Assembly: GCA_033060915.1 (NCBI GenBank)
Contig: CM065388.1
Coordinates: forward strand, 31,728,501-31,792,500
Reading direction: 5' to 3'
Length of the DNA stretch: 64,000 bases
From: Euryodendron excelsum
Lineage: Eukaryota; Streptophyta; Magnoliopsida; Ericales; Pentaphylacaceae
Shown here: piece by piece, positions 1 to 11,529 of the stretch
Layout of the letters: every line of letters starts with the position of its first letter
Numbering within the stretch: position 1 is the stretch's first letter
Made by a program: the position numbers and the translations under genes
The notes under the pieces: model-generated
Seen by the model: the letters and a program-made list of their open reading frames with translations, nothing else
Told to the model about the DNA's origin: nothing
Database searches by the model: none

Positions 1-1470
1 ACCTCATTTTTGCTCACTCGGCAATCTCCAGTCCGTCTAGACTTGTATTCAAGGCAATATAGACATACTATGAGTCAAACCAGTTTTTCAGACATAATCT
101 AGTCAATCGATTGCTTCACGGGTCCATTGGGTCCAAATAGAAGCAAAATGACCAAAGTGCCCTTAGGCCATTGTTCGGTCCAATTCCAGTGGGCATGTCT
201 TTTCGAAGACGGTAAGTCCTCGTTTTAACCTCAAATCTAATTTCAAGACCAATTCCAATTCCAATTAAATTTGGTACGCCTTTCAAGAAAGTTGATTCCT
301 CAAGGCAGTAAGTCTATCCTATCCGGCATGTTTTTAAGAAAAATCTTCAGAACGGTAAATCCCTTCAAACCCATCAACTGGAACGAGATCCCAAGTCCCT
401 GAGATGGTAGAACGGTCCACCTTTGGCGGCTGCTAGCCCGCCAATGAAGAATGTCCATTTTAGCACACCTTTTGAGAAAGTTGATTCCTCAGGTGATAAG
501 TCTACCTAGCAGCTTCCTGAGATCAAACAGTCTCTGGAATGATCGCAAACCGTTAGAATAACGGAAGTACTCATAAACATTGCAACCGTTAGAGTGGCAA
601 AAACACTCGTAGACAAGTCGATATTGGGAATTGCCAACAAACCCCTATGTCACGGGACCACCAGCAGAGTGATGGAAATAATCAAAACCTAGGTTAACAC
701 CAGTGCCTGCTAGCCCACTCTGGTGAAAAATGACCAAACTGGCCCTAGGGCTATTTCTGACACGTTTCTTGAGAAAGTACCTAAGTCCTCAGAACAGTAA
801 GTCCACCCTTTCAAGAATGTCCTAAGGACAATCTAGCATGATTAGGTGCCTACCAGTCGATTTTAGGCCAATTCCAAGACCCTCCGGTTAAAATGACCAT
901 TTTGTCCCTAGGCATCCAAGCGCCCCGAGAACCACACCGGCTCTAGGTATCAAATCGGTAACCTCCTGGGGTTGTTGCTGATAATATCGGCCTTCTGATA
1001 CATTTCTAGGTCATTCTGAGTCAGTTCTGGCAAACCTGGTGCAAAATGACCGTTTAGCCCCTAGCGGGCCGGTCACCTCTTCTAATCACACGAGCTCTGG
1101 GTATCAAACTGGTAACCTCCTGGAACATTCTAGCTAATGTTTCTAAGTCTCAAGTCTTCTTCTGGGATATTCTGAGTCCATCCCGGTAGCATTCTGGCCT
1201 GATTGACCGTTTTGCCCCTAATGGCCTGGTCAACCTTTCCGACACATCTTGACATCATTCTTCAAGTCTACTACCACTGAAACACTATTTTAAGGGTTCC
1301 TGTCCCTTTTCAGCCCTTCAGGCCATTCCTAGCCCTCTAAATCATTCTCGAACCTTCAAGAGTCACTCCTAGTGAAGCCAAGCTAAAAATTGCATGGTAG
1401 TCACTATTACAGGCGCTCAAATCTTCTGAAGGTATGTTGCTTACAGACCTTAAAACTTTCCAAAGTGGCT

Positions 1471-1530
1471 GGCACCACTCGCGGTGGTGCCAAGCCAAAA
1501 TTTGGCCTAGGGCCACTCCTAGTGGCGCCA
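1471..1530. promoter_or_regulatory. GC-rich dyads upstream of the LTR A TATA box
   Basis: Two back-to-back dyads lie 54-113 bases before the TATA box: one with arms GGCACCAC/GTGGTGCC, and one reading GGCCACTCCTAGTGGCGCC. The same motif recurs at the matching place in every LTR copy of the window. It looks like a transcription-factor site or a cruciform/hairpin former; no factor is assigned. Confidence 0.5.
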
Positions 1531-1583
1531 AAAGGAAATTTTTTCTAGCGCCACTGCAATAGGCGTGAGGTCGATCTTCTGTC

Positions 1584-1591
1584 TATAAATA
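1584..1591 (+). promoter_or_regulatory. TATA box of LTR A (5')
   Basis: TATAAATA lies about 50 bases after the dyads. The same box is found at the homologous position in the other LTRs, so transcription is expected to start about 30 bases downstream. Confidence 0.65.
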
Positions 1592-2189
1592 CAAAGGCTC
1601 CTCCAGCGTGAATAGGGTCCGCAAACTCAGTCCAAAAACCCTATTCTTCGATATATAGAGCTTGAAGTCCTTCCAAACCCTAGGTCCCTTTAGGTTTTTC
1701 AAACCCTAGCCTCCATATACAAACCCTAGCCTCTATATACTAAACCCTAGCATACAAACACATATATACTAAATTCCAAAGTCTCCATTAAAGACTTGAA
1801 GTGCTACAACTTGGAAGCTCTCGAAGACCAAGCCAAAGTAAGTTCCCGAAGACCGAATTAAAGCAAGCAAACAAAGCAAAGCAAATAAAGAAGACACAAG
1901 GTAGGCTTCCTGTTTACATCTACGCAATTCCACCCTCTCTCTTTTCTCTCCTAACCCTATTGGGTTTTTTTTATTTTAATCCCCATATTCTACCCCCCCC
2001 CCTTTCTTGCATGCTTAAAACAAGGGACTCCCCGGTTCATGTGGAGGAATAGGCTACTGAAAGTCACCATGTCAAGGGCTTTCACTTAGTCTAACCGGAG
2101 ACCACGTGGGTTCGGGCCCCTTGATTATGTAGTGAAGCCTTCAACCTTGTATGTTCACGACCCTAACTTGCATTGTGCATATCATGATC

Positions 2190-4290
2190 ATGCATCTCTC
2201 CAAAAATATTTTTCAAATTTGTTTTCAAAACTTGCATCAAAATCGTTTTCAAAACTTATGTTAAAATATTCTTTTTCAAAACTTGTTTTCGAAACCACAA
2301 TCCTAATGTGATTCTAGTCATTTCACGGTTAGGGTTGTTTTAGAAAAGTGTTATATTTAAAGTGACTATTATGGTCCATATTTTCAAATTCTTGTTGTTT
2401 TCAAAACCATAATCCTTGAATGGTTCTAATCCCTTCATGGTTAGAATTATTTTAGGAAAGTGGGATATTTTTAGAGACTTGCAAAACTCCATATTCCAAT
2501 CTCTTTCCAAACTTCTTTCTCAATATGTTTCCCAAAAACGCTTTTCAAAATTTCCTCCTAAAAACTCTCTCTCTAAAAGTTCCGTTTTCCAAAACCTCTT
2601 TTAAAATCCTTTTCCAAAAAACCTTCTTCAAAAGTTTTACTCTCTAAAAAACACTCTTCAAGTTTCTTTCCTAGAAGCTCCTTGCAAAAGATTCACTTCC
2701 CGAAAACTCTTTTCAAAAGTCCCTTTCCTAAAAAGTTTTTTTTTCAAAAGCTCTCTTTCCAAAAACTCTCTCAAAGTTTTATTTTCCAAAACATCTTTTA
2801 AGTTTACTTTCTAAAAGCTCTTTGTTAGGATTTTCTTCCAAAAATCTTCCTTTCCAAAAAGTTCTACTTTTTAGACACTCTTTACCTTGGAGCCCAAGTC
2901 AAGCCCTACAACTAATGATTAGGAAACCCTAATTTTCTTTCCTAAAACATGATTTCCAATCTTGCCTCAAAACCTAGGTCTCCAAAACCTCCTTTTACAT
3001 CAAAATTATAAATTTCCAAACCCTATTTTTTACATCAAATCATAGACTTCCAAATCTAGGGTTTCTAAAACTTTCCCTTCCAATTCCATGTCAAATCAAA
3101 CCCTCCGTTTTAGGAAACCAAATCCAATCTCCCCATTTAGGAAACTAGATCTAATCCTCCGTATTTGGAAACAAAATCGAATCATTTCTTTTTGGAAACA
3201 AAATTCAATCTTTTGTTTTAGGAAAAAGAAATCCAAATCCTTCATAATCCAAATCTTTCCTAATTCCAACATTTTCTAATTCCATACCTTTTCAAATTTC
3301 AACTTTCCAAATCTAAATTTTCAAATCTTTCTTAAACTCAAACCTTTCCTAATTTCAAGTATTTCTAAAACTCAAACTTCGAAGCTTTCCAAAATTCTAA
3401 ACTTACTAAATTTCAAATCTTTCCAAATCCAATACTTTCTAAATTCAAAACTTTCTTAAGTCAAAACTTTCTAAATTCGAAATCTTCTTGAGTTCAAAAT
3501 TTTCCAACTTCAAAACCTTTCCTATTTTAAACATTCCTAATTCGAAAACTTTCCTAAAACGGAAATTTTCTATTTTGAAACTTTCCTAATTCAAATCTTT
3601 CCTAAATCCAATCTTTCTTAAATTTCAATATCCTAAATCTTCCAAGTCCAACATTCAAGTCAAATCTTTTCTAAAATCCTTCCTAGTCAAGTCAAATCTT
3701 TCTTAAACCTCAAGTCCCTCCTAAATCCTATCTTTCTTAAGTCTAGATTTCCTAAATCTCAATCTTTCCAAAACAAGTCCAAATCCTTCTTCCAAGTTAT
3801 ATCTTTCCAAATCAAAGTCCAATCTTTTCAATTCCAAATTCCAATTTCAAATATTCTATTTTAAGTTCAAATCAAACCCTTTTTCAAATCAAAATCCCTT
3901 TTTTAAATCCAACTTTCTATTTTCTATCGGACTCTTATCCAAACTACGACTGACCTGATTCCCAAAACGGGATACATAGACAACTCTCATGGGTATGGTC
4001 ATAACTCTTCTTGAGTTTCCAATTCCATAACTATTTTTGAACTTCCAATTCCAAAAATCTATTTTCAAATCTTCAATTTCAATTTTCAAAACTTTCTTTC
4101 CAATTTCAAACTTCAATTCTTCTTTTCAAATCAATTTTCAAAATCAAATATTTCTTCCAAATCTATCTTTTCAAATCCATTTCAATTTCAAATAAAATCG
4201 ATCTTTTCAAATCCATTTTCAAAAATCAAAATCTTTTCTTGCACTTGCATATCATGCATCATGTTAACTTCTTTTTTAAAATTCTTTTCT
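2190..4290 (+). repeat. G-depleted, quasi-periodic low-complexity block in LTR A
   Basis: About 2.1 kb are built from imperfect short phrases such as CTTTCCTAAATTCAAA, with very few G residues on the plus strand and a recurrence of roughly 10-20 bases. The same block fills 23690-25800, and its reverse complement fills 7200-9250 and 14200-16380. It lies in the R-U5 part. No coding signal is credible here. Confidence 0.7.
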
Positions 4291-4773
4291 AAAGTGGATA
4301 GTTTTGGACATTTTTTAATCATAGACTCTAATGGGTGAACCTAGGGTGAATAGACATGTAGGTACCGCAAGAGCGGGGTAAGGTGATGGCTTAGTGCGTC
4401 TTCCCTGCATGTAACCAATCTCAGAACCTAGATCACTATTTTCAAAGACCAAATGAAGTTATTTTCAAAAACCTCTTTCCCAAGGTTGCCAAACAACCTC
4501 TTTTCTTAAAACCCCACTCTTGAGGGAGTTATCCAAAACCTTTTTCTAAAACCCCGAGTTTGATCTTCAGATTATACTTAGTTTTAGGTGGCCTAACTCA
4601 CCTTATTCAAGTTAGGTGGCAACTCCAAATGTTTTTCGAAAACCCTTAATTCAAATCAATTTCCAATTCAAACCTAGTTGCACTCGTCCTTCTAGAAGGA
4701 TGAGTTCTACCGAGAGAGAACAGTGTTTTTCTCACTTGTCTTTTTTGGGTGCGAAAAATCGGGGCCCAACAGT

Positions 4774-4792
4774 TGGCGACTCCGCTAGGGAC
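4774..4792 (+). other. Primer-binding site, tRNA-Arg type
   Basis: TGGCGACTCCGCTAGGGAC lies two bases after the LTR end. It is close to the complement of the 3' end of a plant tRNA-Arg including the added CCA (TGGCGACTCC, then an A/G variant, CT, GGGA). tRNA-Arg priming is known for Ogre-type elements. The tRNA match is from memory of the tRNA sequence. Confidence 0.72.
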
Positions 4793-6668
4793 ACTTAAAG
4801 GGTTAGGCTATTGTCATGTCTTTTCACCCTTCACCCATGTAGAGCCTTCAATTAATTTGTTCAATCCTATCCAATCCAAAATTTCCAAAACTAAATTTTC
4901 TAAGTTGTTTTAAAAAACATACATCTAATTTATTTCCATACATATTATCTTGCATTAAGTTTGTTATCCACATACTAACTGTTGCATATTTGTTTTGTAG
5001 GTGGACCCCTGTTCACAAATTTATTTCATGTTATATTAACTGTTGTGCAGGAATGTATGGATTGGACAAGATGGATGGGAGTTGTGGGGCTCTTTCCTCC
5101 AATTTTCAAAAATTATATACGCACTACACGTGCACTTGCATTTTGCATACTTGCATTCTTTACCCTGATATGTCCATTCTAGTTAGAAGGAGGAACGGTA
5201 TATTGGTTGTGGGCTAGATGTTGTGCCAGTTTCTTAGCCTACGGCCTCTTGATGGTTCCTCCGTTTGGATCACAAACCGATCATGGCACCACCTCGGGGA
5301 GTAGGCCTAGGTTTGAAGATCTGAGAACCGAGCCTTCTTAGGAAGCATTAGAAAACCCTCAACCTCATGCTCATATAGACACATGCATAGCCGAACCTCT
5401 GCCGAATTTAAAACACGTGCACTAATTTCAAAACCAGGGAGGAAAGGGCGACTGTTTTTTATTTTCCTCTATACTTGTTTATTCCTATCGTTATAATGAC
5501 TGTACTCTTATTGTTATAATGCATGTATAACTGCTCATGCATCATTGTTTACTTTGCAAATGTATTCTCTCTCTCTTCACTCTATGCATCCATGTTCATG
5601 CATTCCATATTCCATGTCAAGACAAGAGTTCCAAAGTTACTCAAGTCACTACATCTTCATGCATATGATCAACCCAAAGAGAGTGACACCAAGTTCACCC
5701 TCCCTTGCATTAAACCTACCCAAAATTCTAAGGATTCCCATGTAACCCTAAGGATTCATAGCATGCATATTTATTCCATAAAGAGGGGCCCCAATACCTC
5801 TATGCTCATGGAAATAGGGTTGCCAAGAAGACAAAGGGCAATCAATCAACAAGATCTCTCAATGACCTCCTTGGCATCAAATCCAAAGAAGGCAAATCCA
5901 AAGACTCAAGAGTAGTTTAGGATTTCATATGTAAAACTAGAAAGGTGGAAGTCCAAAAGAAAATGTTTCCCTTTTCCCCTATTAAAGTGTGCTCTGTTTC
6001 CTATTGTATTCTAAATTCAAAGTTCAATGTATTATTTTACTTTTCGCAATTGAACCTATGAATGAATGTAGGTTCCTGATATATGGTAAGGTACTTGCAT
6101 ACAGAGGCAAATCCATATCTCCAAAAGTGAGCCAATACATCATATTTAGTCTCCCTCTCAAGCCAGGGACCACCTAGGACATGCAATGCATAAAAATTTT
6201 CAAATCAAGGCACTGACTTCTCTTTTGTTTCTTGTCTTCTATCCTCCCCCTCCTCATCTCCAAGTACTAAGAGAACTGAAGACAGAAGCAAGACAAGAAG
6301 GGGGTTTTTTTTTCTAAACCATTCATTTATTATTATCATACTGCTCACACGTTCACTTCTATTATGCTCATGCACCCATATCCATTCTGATATAAGAGTT
6401 CTAAGAAACTCAAGTCATTTCATTCTCATGCATTCAATCAACTGTAGAGAGAAAAGAGCAATCCAATCTCATGTTAATCGAACCTACTAAAACTCCTAGG
6501 ATTCATCAACCCTAAGGATTCATGGCATGCATAGAACCATGTCTTAAGAGGGGCCCAAATCCCTCTATGTCTGCGTAGGCGGGATTGCCCAAATAGTGAA
6601 TCATCAACCAACCCATGCCAAAGAGGTATTGTATTGCGTGATAGGGGCAAAACCTCACCTCCAAATGG
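4793..6668 (+). mobile_element. Interior of element A, segment 1 (non-coding)
   Basis: This is the leader downstream of the primer-binding site. No gag, protease or reverse transcriptase can be read in any frame, and the short ORFs lack family features. The segment ends where solo LTR B was inserted; the interior resumes at 11530. Confidence 0.6.
5485..6668 (+). repeat. Diverged tandem duplication in element A interior, continued after solo LTR B
   Basis: A unit of roughly 840 bases starting near 5485 is followed by a second copy starting near 6325. Shared landmarks are the GCTCATGCA start, the CTAAGGATTCATAGCATGCAT-like phrase (5750 and 6510), and the GAGGGGCCC phrase followed by CCTCTATG. 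The second copy is interrupted at 6668. Its remaining part (GGGACCCATATAAGACGTGC and on) is found at 11555-11640, matching 6160-6240 of the first copy. Confidence 0.6.
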
Positions 6669-6673
6669 ACTTG
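6669..6673. repeat. Target site duplication of solo LTR B, left
   Basis: ACTTG directly precedes the LTR terminus and is repeated directly after it at 11525-11529. Five-base duplications are standard for Ty3/gypsy integration. Confidence 0.85.
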
Positions 6674-9600
6674 TGTCGCGCCCAAATTTTTCGCACTCGA
6701 GGAATACTCACCCAAGTGGAAAAAATGTTGTACTCTCTCATTAGAACTCACCCACCTAGAGAATGAGTGCGACTAGGTTTGAATTGAAAATTGGTTTGAA
6801 TAAAGGGCTTTTGAAAAAGATTCGGAGTCGCCACCTAACTTGATTAAGGTGAGTTAGGTCACCTAAAAACTAAGAATAATCCGAAGACTACACTTAGGGT
6901 TTTGGAAAACGATTTTGAAAATATCTCCTCAAGAGAGGATTTTAAAGAAAACAGGTTATTTGGCAACCTTTGGAAAACATTTAGCCCTTTTTAGAAAAAT
7001 AACTCCTTTCAGTCTTTGAAATCAGTGATCTAGGTTCGGAGGTTGGTTACGTGTAGGGAAGACGCACTAAGCTATCACCCTACCCCGCCCTTTCGATACC
7101 TACATGTCAATCTACCCTAGATTCACCTATGAGAGTCTTCGACTAACTATAACTCAATCCTATCCACTTTGAAAAACAATGTTTTAAAAAGAAACTAACA
7201 TGATGCATGATATGCAAGTGCAAGTTAAGAGAATTGAAAAATAGATTTGGGAATAAATTTGAAAAGAATTTGATTTGAAAATAGATTTGAAGAGATAAAA
7301 CTAAAATTGAAAAATTTTAGAAATCAGAAATAGAGATTTAAAAATAGATTTTTGAAATTGGAAACTTGAAAATAGATATGGAATTGGAGATTGAAGAAGA
7401 CTATGGAATTTTAGATTTGAAGAAAATTGTGACCGCACCTATGAAGGTGGAACTGAAAATTTGAAAAGTGTTGTGACCGCACCTATAAAGGTTGCCTACG
7501 TATCCCTTTGGGGGAATCAAGTCAGTCGTAGTTCGGACCGGAGTCCAATTGAAAATAGAAGAGTGGATTGAAGAAGGAACTTGCATTGGACATTGAATTT
7601 GATTTGAAATTAGAAGAGGAGATTGGAAATTGGAATTGAGAGGATTGGACTTGCTTTGGAAAGATTGATTTGGACTTGTTTTGGAAAAGAGAAGGTTTAA
7701 GAAAACCTAGACTTAGGAAAGATAGGAGACCTAGGAAAGACTTGAGATTAAGAAAGATTGGATTGGAATGTTAGATTTGGAAGATTTGGAAAGATTTGGA
7801 AACTTGGAATTTAGGAAAGATTTGGATTAGAAAAGTTTCACTTTTGGAAAGTTTTGAATTAGGAAAGGTTTAGGTTTAAGAAAGTTTCAACTTAGGAAAG
7901 TGTTGTTTTAGGAAAGGTTTTGAGATTAGAAAGTTTTGAAAATTGGGAAGTTTTGAAAATAGGAAAGTTTTGGATTTGGAAAGATGTTGAAGTTTTGGAA
8001 AGATTTAGAATTTAGAAAGCTTGGAAGTTTAGAAAGATTTAACTTAAGAAAGTTTTGAATTTAGGAAACTTTGGATTTGAAATTTGGAAAGTTTAGGATT
8101 TAGAAAGTTTTAGAGTTTGAATTTTAGAAAGTCTTGAAATTAGGAAAGGCTTGAATTTAAGAAAGGTTTTGAAAACTTGGATTTGGAAAATTAAGATTTG
8201 GAAAGGGGTAGAATTAGGAAAGGGTTGAAGCTGAAAGTTTTAGGAAACTTATGGTTTAGGAAGGAATGGAATCAAGAAAGGTTTGGATTAGGAAGGGATT
8301 GGATTTGGTTTCTAAAAGAGAAAGGTTGGATTTTGTTTCCAAAAATGGAGGACGGGATCTAGTTTCCTAAACGAGAAGATTTGATTTGGTTTCCTAAAGG
8401 GAAAATAAGATTTGGCAAGGATTTGGAAAGGGAGATTCTAGAAACCCTAGATTTGGAAAATTATAGTTTCGGCGTAGAAAATAGGTTTTGGAAACGTGTA
8501 TGGTTTGGATGTAGAAAACAAGAGGTTTTAGAAACCTAGGTTTGGGGCAAAGTTTGAAAATCATGTTTTTGAAAAAAAAAAAATTAGGGTTTCCTAATCG
8601 TGGTTTCTAGGGCTTGACTTGGGCTCTTAGGAAAGAGTTTTTTGGAAAACGCATTTTTCGGGAACGAAGGTTTTCTAGAAGGAAATCCTAGGGAGGAGTT
8701 TTTGGAAAGTGTTTTTTTGGAAACATAGATTTTGGAAGGAAATCCTATAGAGGAAATTTCTAGAAGGAAGATTTTAGAAAGAGAGTTTTTTAGAAAGGTT
8801 TTTGGAGAGAGTTTTTAGGAAAGTGAATCTAGGGAGTGTTTTTAGAAAGAGATTTTAAAGAGAGGGAGTTTTTGGAAAGGAGTTGAAAAACGGAATTTTG
8901 AAAAATAGATTTTGGAAGGGAGTTTTTGAAAACAATTTTGGAGAGGAGAGTTTTAGGAAAGTATGTTGAAAAAGAGATCTTTAGGAAGAGATTTTTGAAG
9001 AGAGAGTTTTTGAAAAGTATAAAAACATCTCACTTTCCTAAAGCGATTCTAGCCATAAGAGGGCTAGAACCACTTTAAGAAAGTGGTTTTGAAAACAAGG
9101 TTTGAAAATATAGACCAAAAGGTCACTTTTAATATAACACTTTCCTAAAGCAACCCTAACCATGGAAAGGCTAGAATCACCCTAGAATTGTGGTTTTGAA
9201 AACAAGTTTTTGAAAAAGAGATTTTGATGCAATTTTGAAAACAAGTTTGAAAACAATTTTGAAAATAACTTTGAAAACGAATTTTGGAAGATGCAAGATT
9301 ATGATATGCACAATGCAATTTGGGGTTGTGAACATACAAGGCTAGGCTTCACCACATAATCAAGGGGGTCGAACCCACGTGGTCTTTGGTTAGACTAGAA
9401 GAAAGCCCCCGACACGGTGACTCTCCAATAGTCTAATCCTACACATGGACTGGGAGTCCTCTTGTTTCAAGCATGCAAAGAAAGGGGGGGAAAGAGATGG
9501 GGGATTAAAATAAAGAAAACCCAAGTGGGTTGGAGAGAGAAGAGAGAGGGGGGAAGTGCAGAAAATTAAAGAGAAAGCCTACCTTGTATCTTCTTTAATT

Positions 9601-9899
9601 TGCGCGCCTTGCTTGTCTTCGGTCTTCGGTCTTCGTCTTGATCTTTTTCTTCAACCTTCAAGGGTTGTCTTCAAGCTTTAGATGGCAACTCTTCTGATCT
9701 TCAAAGGATGGTTGAAGGCTAGGGTATGAGTGTATGGGGGTGTGTATGAGTGTATAGGAGGCTAGGGTTTATGTATGGTGGCTAGGGTTTGGGAAAACCT
9801 AGGGAGGCTAGGGTTTAGGAGGTGCTCGAGCTCTGTATATCGAAATATAGGATTCTTAGGTTAAGTTTGCAGACCCTTTCCACATTGAATGAGGCTCTA

Positions 9900-9907
9900 T
9901 ATTTATA
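9900..9907 (-). promoter_or_regulatory. TATA box of solo LTR B
   Basis: TATAAATA on the minus strand, at the position equivalent to 1584-1591 of LTR A. The dyads at 9925-9982 lie just upstream on this strand. Confidence 0.6.
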
Positions 9908-9924
9908 GAAGGAGGACAAACCTA

Positions 9925-9982
9925 GCGCCTGTTGCAGTGGCGCCAGGGCAAATTTTACACTGGCGCCACTAGTAGTGACGCC
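9925..9982. promoter_or_regulatory. Dyads upstream of the TATA box, solo LTR B
   Basis: Two dyads are seen: GCGCC(N)9GTGGCGCC at 9925-9944, and GGCGCCACTAGTAGTGACGCC-type symmetry at 9962-9982 with one arm mismatch. They begin 18 bases upstream of the minus-strand TATA box. Confidence 0.5.
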
Positions 9983-10825
9983 AGTCAATTAGGAAAGATT
10001 TAAGGTCGGCAAGCAACGTATCTTTGACTAGATTTGGGCGCCTGTACTAGTGACTACCATGCAATTTTTAGCCTGGCTTCACTAGGAGTGACTCCGGAAA
10101 GTCCGAGAATGATTTGAAGGAGCCGGGAATGACCCGGAAGGCCGAAAAGGAGCAGGAACACTTAAAATAGTGTCCTTGAGGTATTTGACTTGGAAAGTTA
10201 GGATAAGGTGGGTCGGAAAGGTTGACCGGGCCTTTAGGGGCAAAACGGTCAATCGGACTAGAAAACTGTCGGGGCGAACCCGGATTGTCCCGGAAAAAGA
10301 CTTGGGATATGGAAACATTATTTAGAATGTTCCCAGAGGTTGCCGGTTTGATTCCCAGAGCCGGCGTGGTCGGAAAAGGAGACCGGCCCACCAGGGGCAA
10401 AACGGTCATTTTGTACCGGGTTTGCCGGAACTGACTCGGAATGGTCCGAAAAGGTAAAGGAAGGTCGAGAACACTATAAAAAGTATTCTCGGGACATTAC
10501 CGATTTGATACCCAGAGCTGGTGTGGTCGAAGAAGGAGACCGGCCCTCTAAGGGCAAAACGGTCATTTTGTACCGGGTTAGCCGGAACTGACTCGGAATG
10601 ATCCGGAAAGGTAAAGGAAGGTCGAGAACACTATAAAAAGTAGTCTCAAGGGGTTACCGGTTTGATACCCAGAGCCGATGTGGTTCCCGGGATATTCGGA
10701 TACTTAGGGGCAAAATGGTCATCTTGACCAGAAAGTCTCGGAAAAGGTCCTAAAGGTAGTCTGGTCATTTTTCACCGAAGTGAGCTAACAAAAACGGGTG
10801 TTGACCTAGGTTTTGAGTGTCTCCG

Positions 10826-11300
10826 CCACTCTAACGGTGTGAGTATTTCCGCTACTCGGACGGGGTTGATGATTTGTGAGTATTTCCGCTACTCGGCCAG
10901 GGTTGATGATTTGTGAGTATTTCCGCTACTCGAACGGGGTTGAGTATTTCCGCTACTCTAACAGTTTTATGAGTAGTTTTGCTACTCGAACCGTCTCGAG
11001 GAATAAACTGTCTCGAGAGAGGGATTGGAAAGGGGTCTTACCGTCTCCTAAGAGACGTGCCTGGATTGGAACCGTCTCGAGGAATAAACTGTCTCGAGAG
11101 TGGGATTGGAAAGGAGTCTTACCGTCTCCGAAGAGACGTGCCTGGATTGTGAGTGTTTCCGCCACTCTAACGTTTTTGTAAGTACTTCCGCTACTCTAAT
11201 GGTTTTGGGAGTATTTCCGCTACTCTAACGGTTTTGTGAGTATTTCCGCTACTCTAACAGTTTTGTGAGTAGTTTTGCTACTCGAACCATCTCGAAGAAT
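10826..11300 (-). repeat. Short tandem repeats near the 5' end of solo LTR B
   Basis: About eight copies of a GAGTATTTCCGCTACTC unit (25-40 bp spacing) are interleaved with two copies of a roughly 80-bp unit. The larger unit starts ACCGTCTCGAGGAATAAAC and contains two further CGTCTC/GAGACG dyads. LTR C has a different number of both units, so this is a copy-number-variable part of U3. Confidence 0.75.
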
Positions 11301-11524
11301 AAACTGTCTCAAGAGAGGGACTGGAATTGGAATAAGAAAGGACAATGCCCCTAAGGGCATTTTGGTCATTTTGCCTCTATTTGGGCCTGACAGGCCCGCG
11401 AAGCGATGGAAAGACGGAATTTGGACCTAGAGGATTGGTTTCGATTGGAATATGCCCAAGATGACTTGAAAACAAGTCTGGATGGAGTGTAGACTGCCGA
11501 GCGGTCAAAAATGGGGTGCTTACA

Positions 11525-11529
11525 ACTTG
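11525..11529. repeat. Target site duplication of solo LTR B, right
   Basis: ACTTG, matching 6669-6673. Confidence 0.85.

Larger units (their letters stand above)
1..4771 (+). mobile_element. 5' LTR of long-LTR Ty3/gypsy element A
   Basis: This segment matches the LTR at 21532-26328 throughout and in the same orientation, with identity of roughly 80-85% by eye in the first 150 bases. The complete copy starts TGTAAGCACCCC; the window opens about 7 bases inside that start. The 3' end is the conserved GTGCGAAAAATC followed by a short GC-rich stretch ending in CA. A primer-binding site follows two bases later, which marks this as the 5' LTR. A TATA box at 1584 divides it into a U3 of about 1.6 kb and an R-U5 of about 3.1 kb that is strikingly poor in G on this strand. 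LTRs near 4.8 kb with a tRNA-Arg primer site are typical of the Tat/Ogre branch of Ty3/gypsy; that family placement is inferred. Short ORFs inside are low-complexity artefacts. Confidence 0.88.
6674..11524 (-). mobile_element. Solo LTR B (same family as element A)
   Basis: On the minus strand this begins TGTAAGCACCCC (at 11524) and ends CGAAAAATTTGGGCGCGACA (at 6674), which are the ends of the element A LTR. It is 4851 bp long, against 4797 for the complete A LTR. Five-base direct repeats ACTTG flank it, and no primer-binding site or polypurine tract adjoins. It is therefore a solo LTR left by LTR-LTR recombination. Inside, from 5' to 3' on the minus strand, are short tandem repeats, dyads, a TATA box and the long block that is G-rich on the plus strand. 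Confidence 0.9.

Noticed and set aside
2416..4116. ORFs rich in Phe, Ser, Lys and Asn in the LTR blocks (also 3088, 14174, 14450, 23864)
   Set aside because: They lie in the G-depleted low-complexity block; the open frames follow from base composition.
5523..5915. A 130-codon ORF in the element A interior
   Set aside because: It lies in the tandem unit, is broken in the second unit copy, and has no recognisable domain.
10068..10434. Overlapping ORFs of 70-113 codons on both strands in LTR B
   Set aside because: No family features; they are not open in the homologous part of LTR C or LTR A.
10876..11181. A 101-codon ORF with internal repeats
   Set aside because: It is a translation of U3 tandem repeats; the similar ORF in LTR C is in another arrangement.
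10826..11330. A possible CRISPR-like direct repeat array
   Set aside because: The spacers are themselves repeats, unit lengths vary, and the context is a plant LTR.
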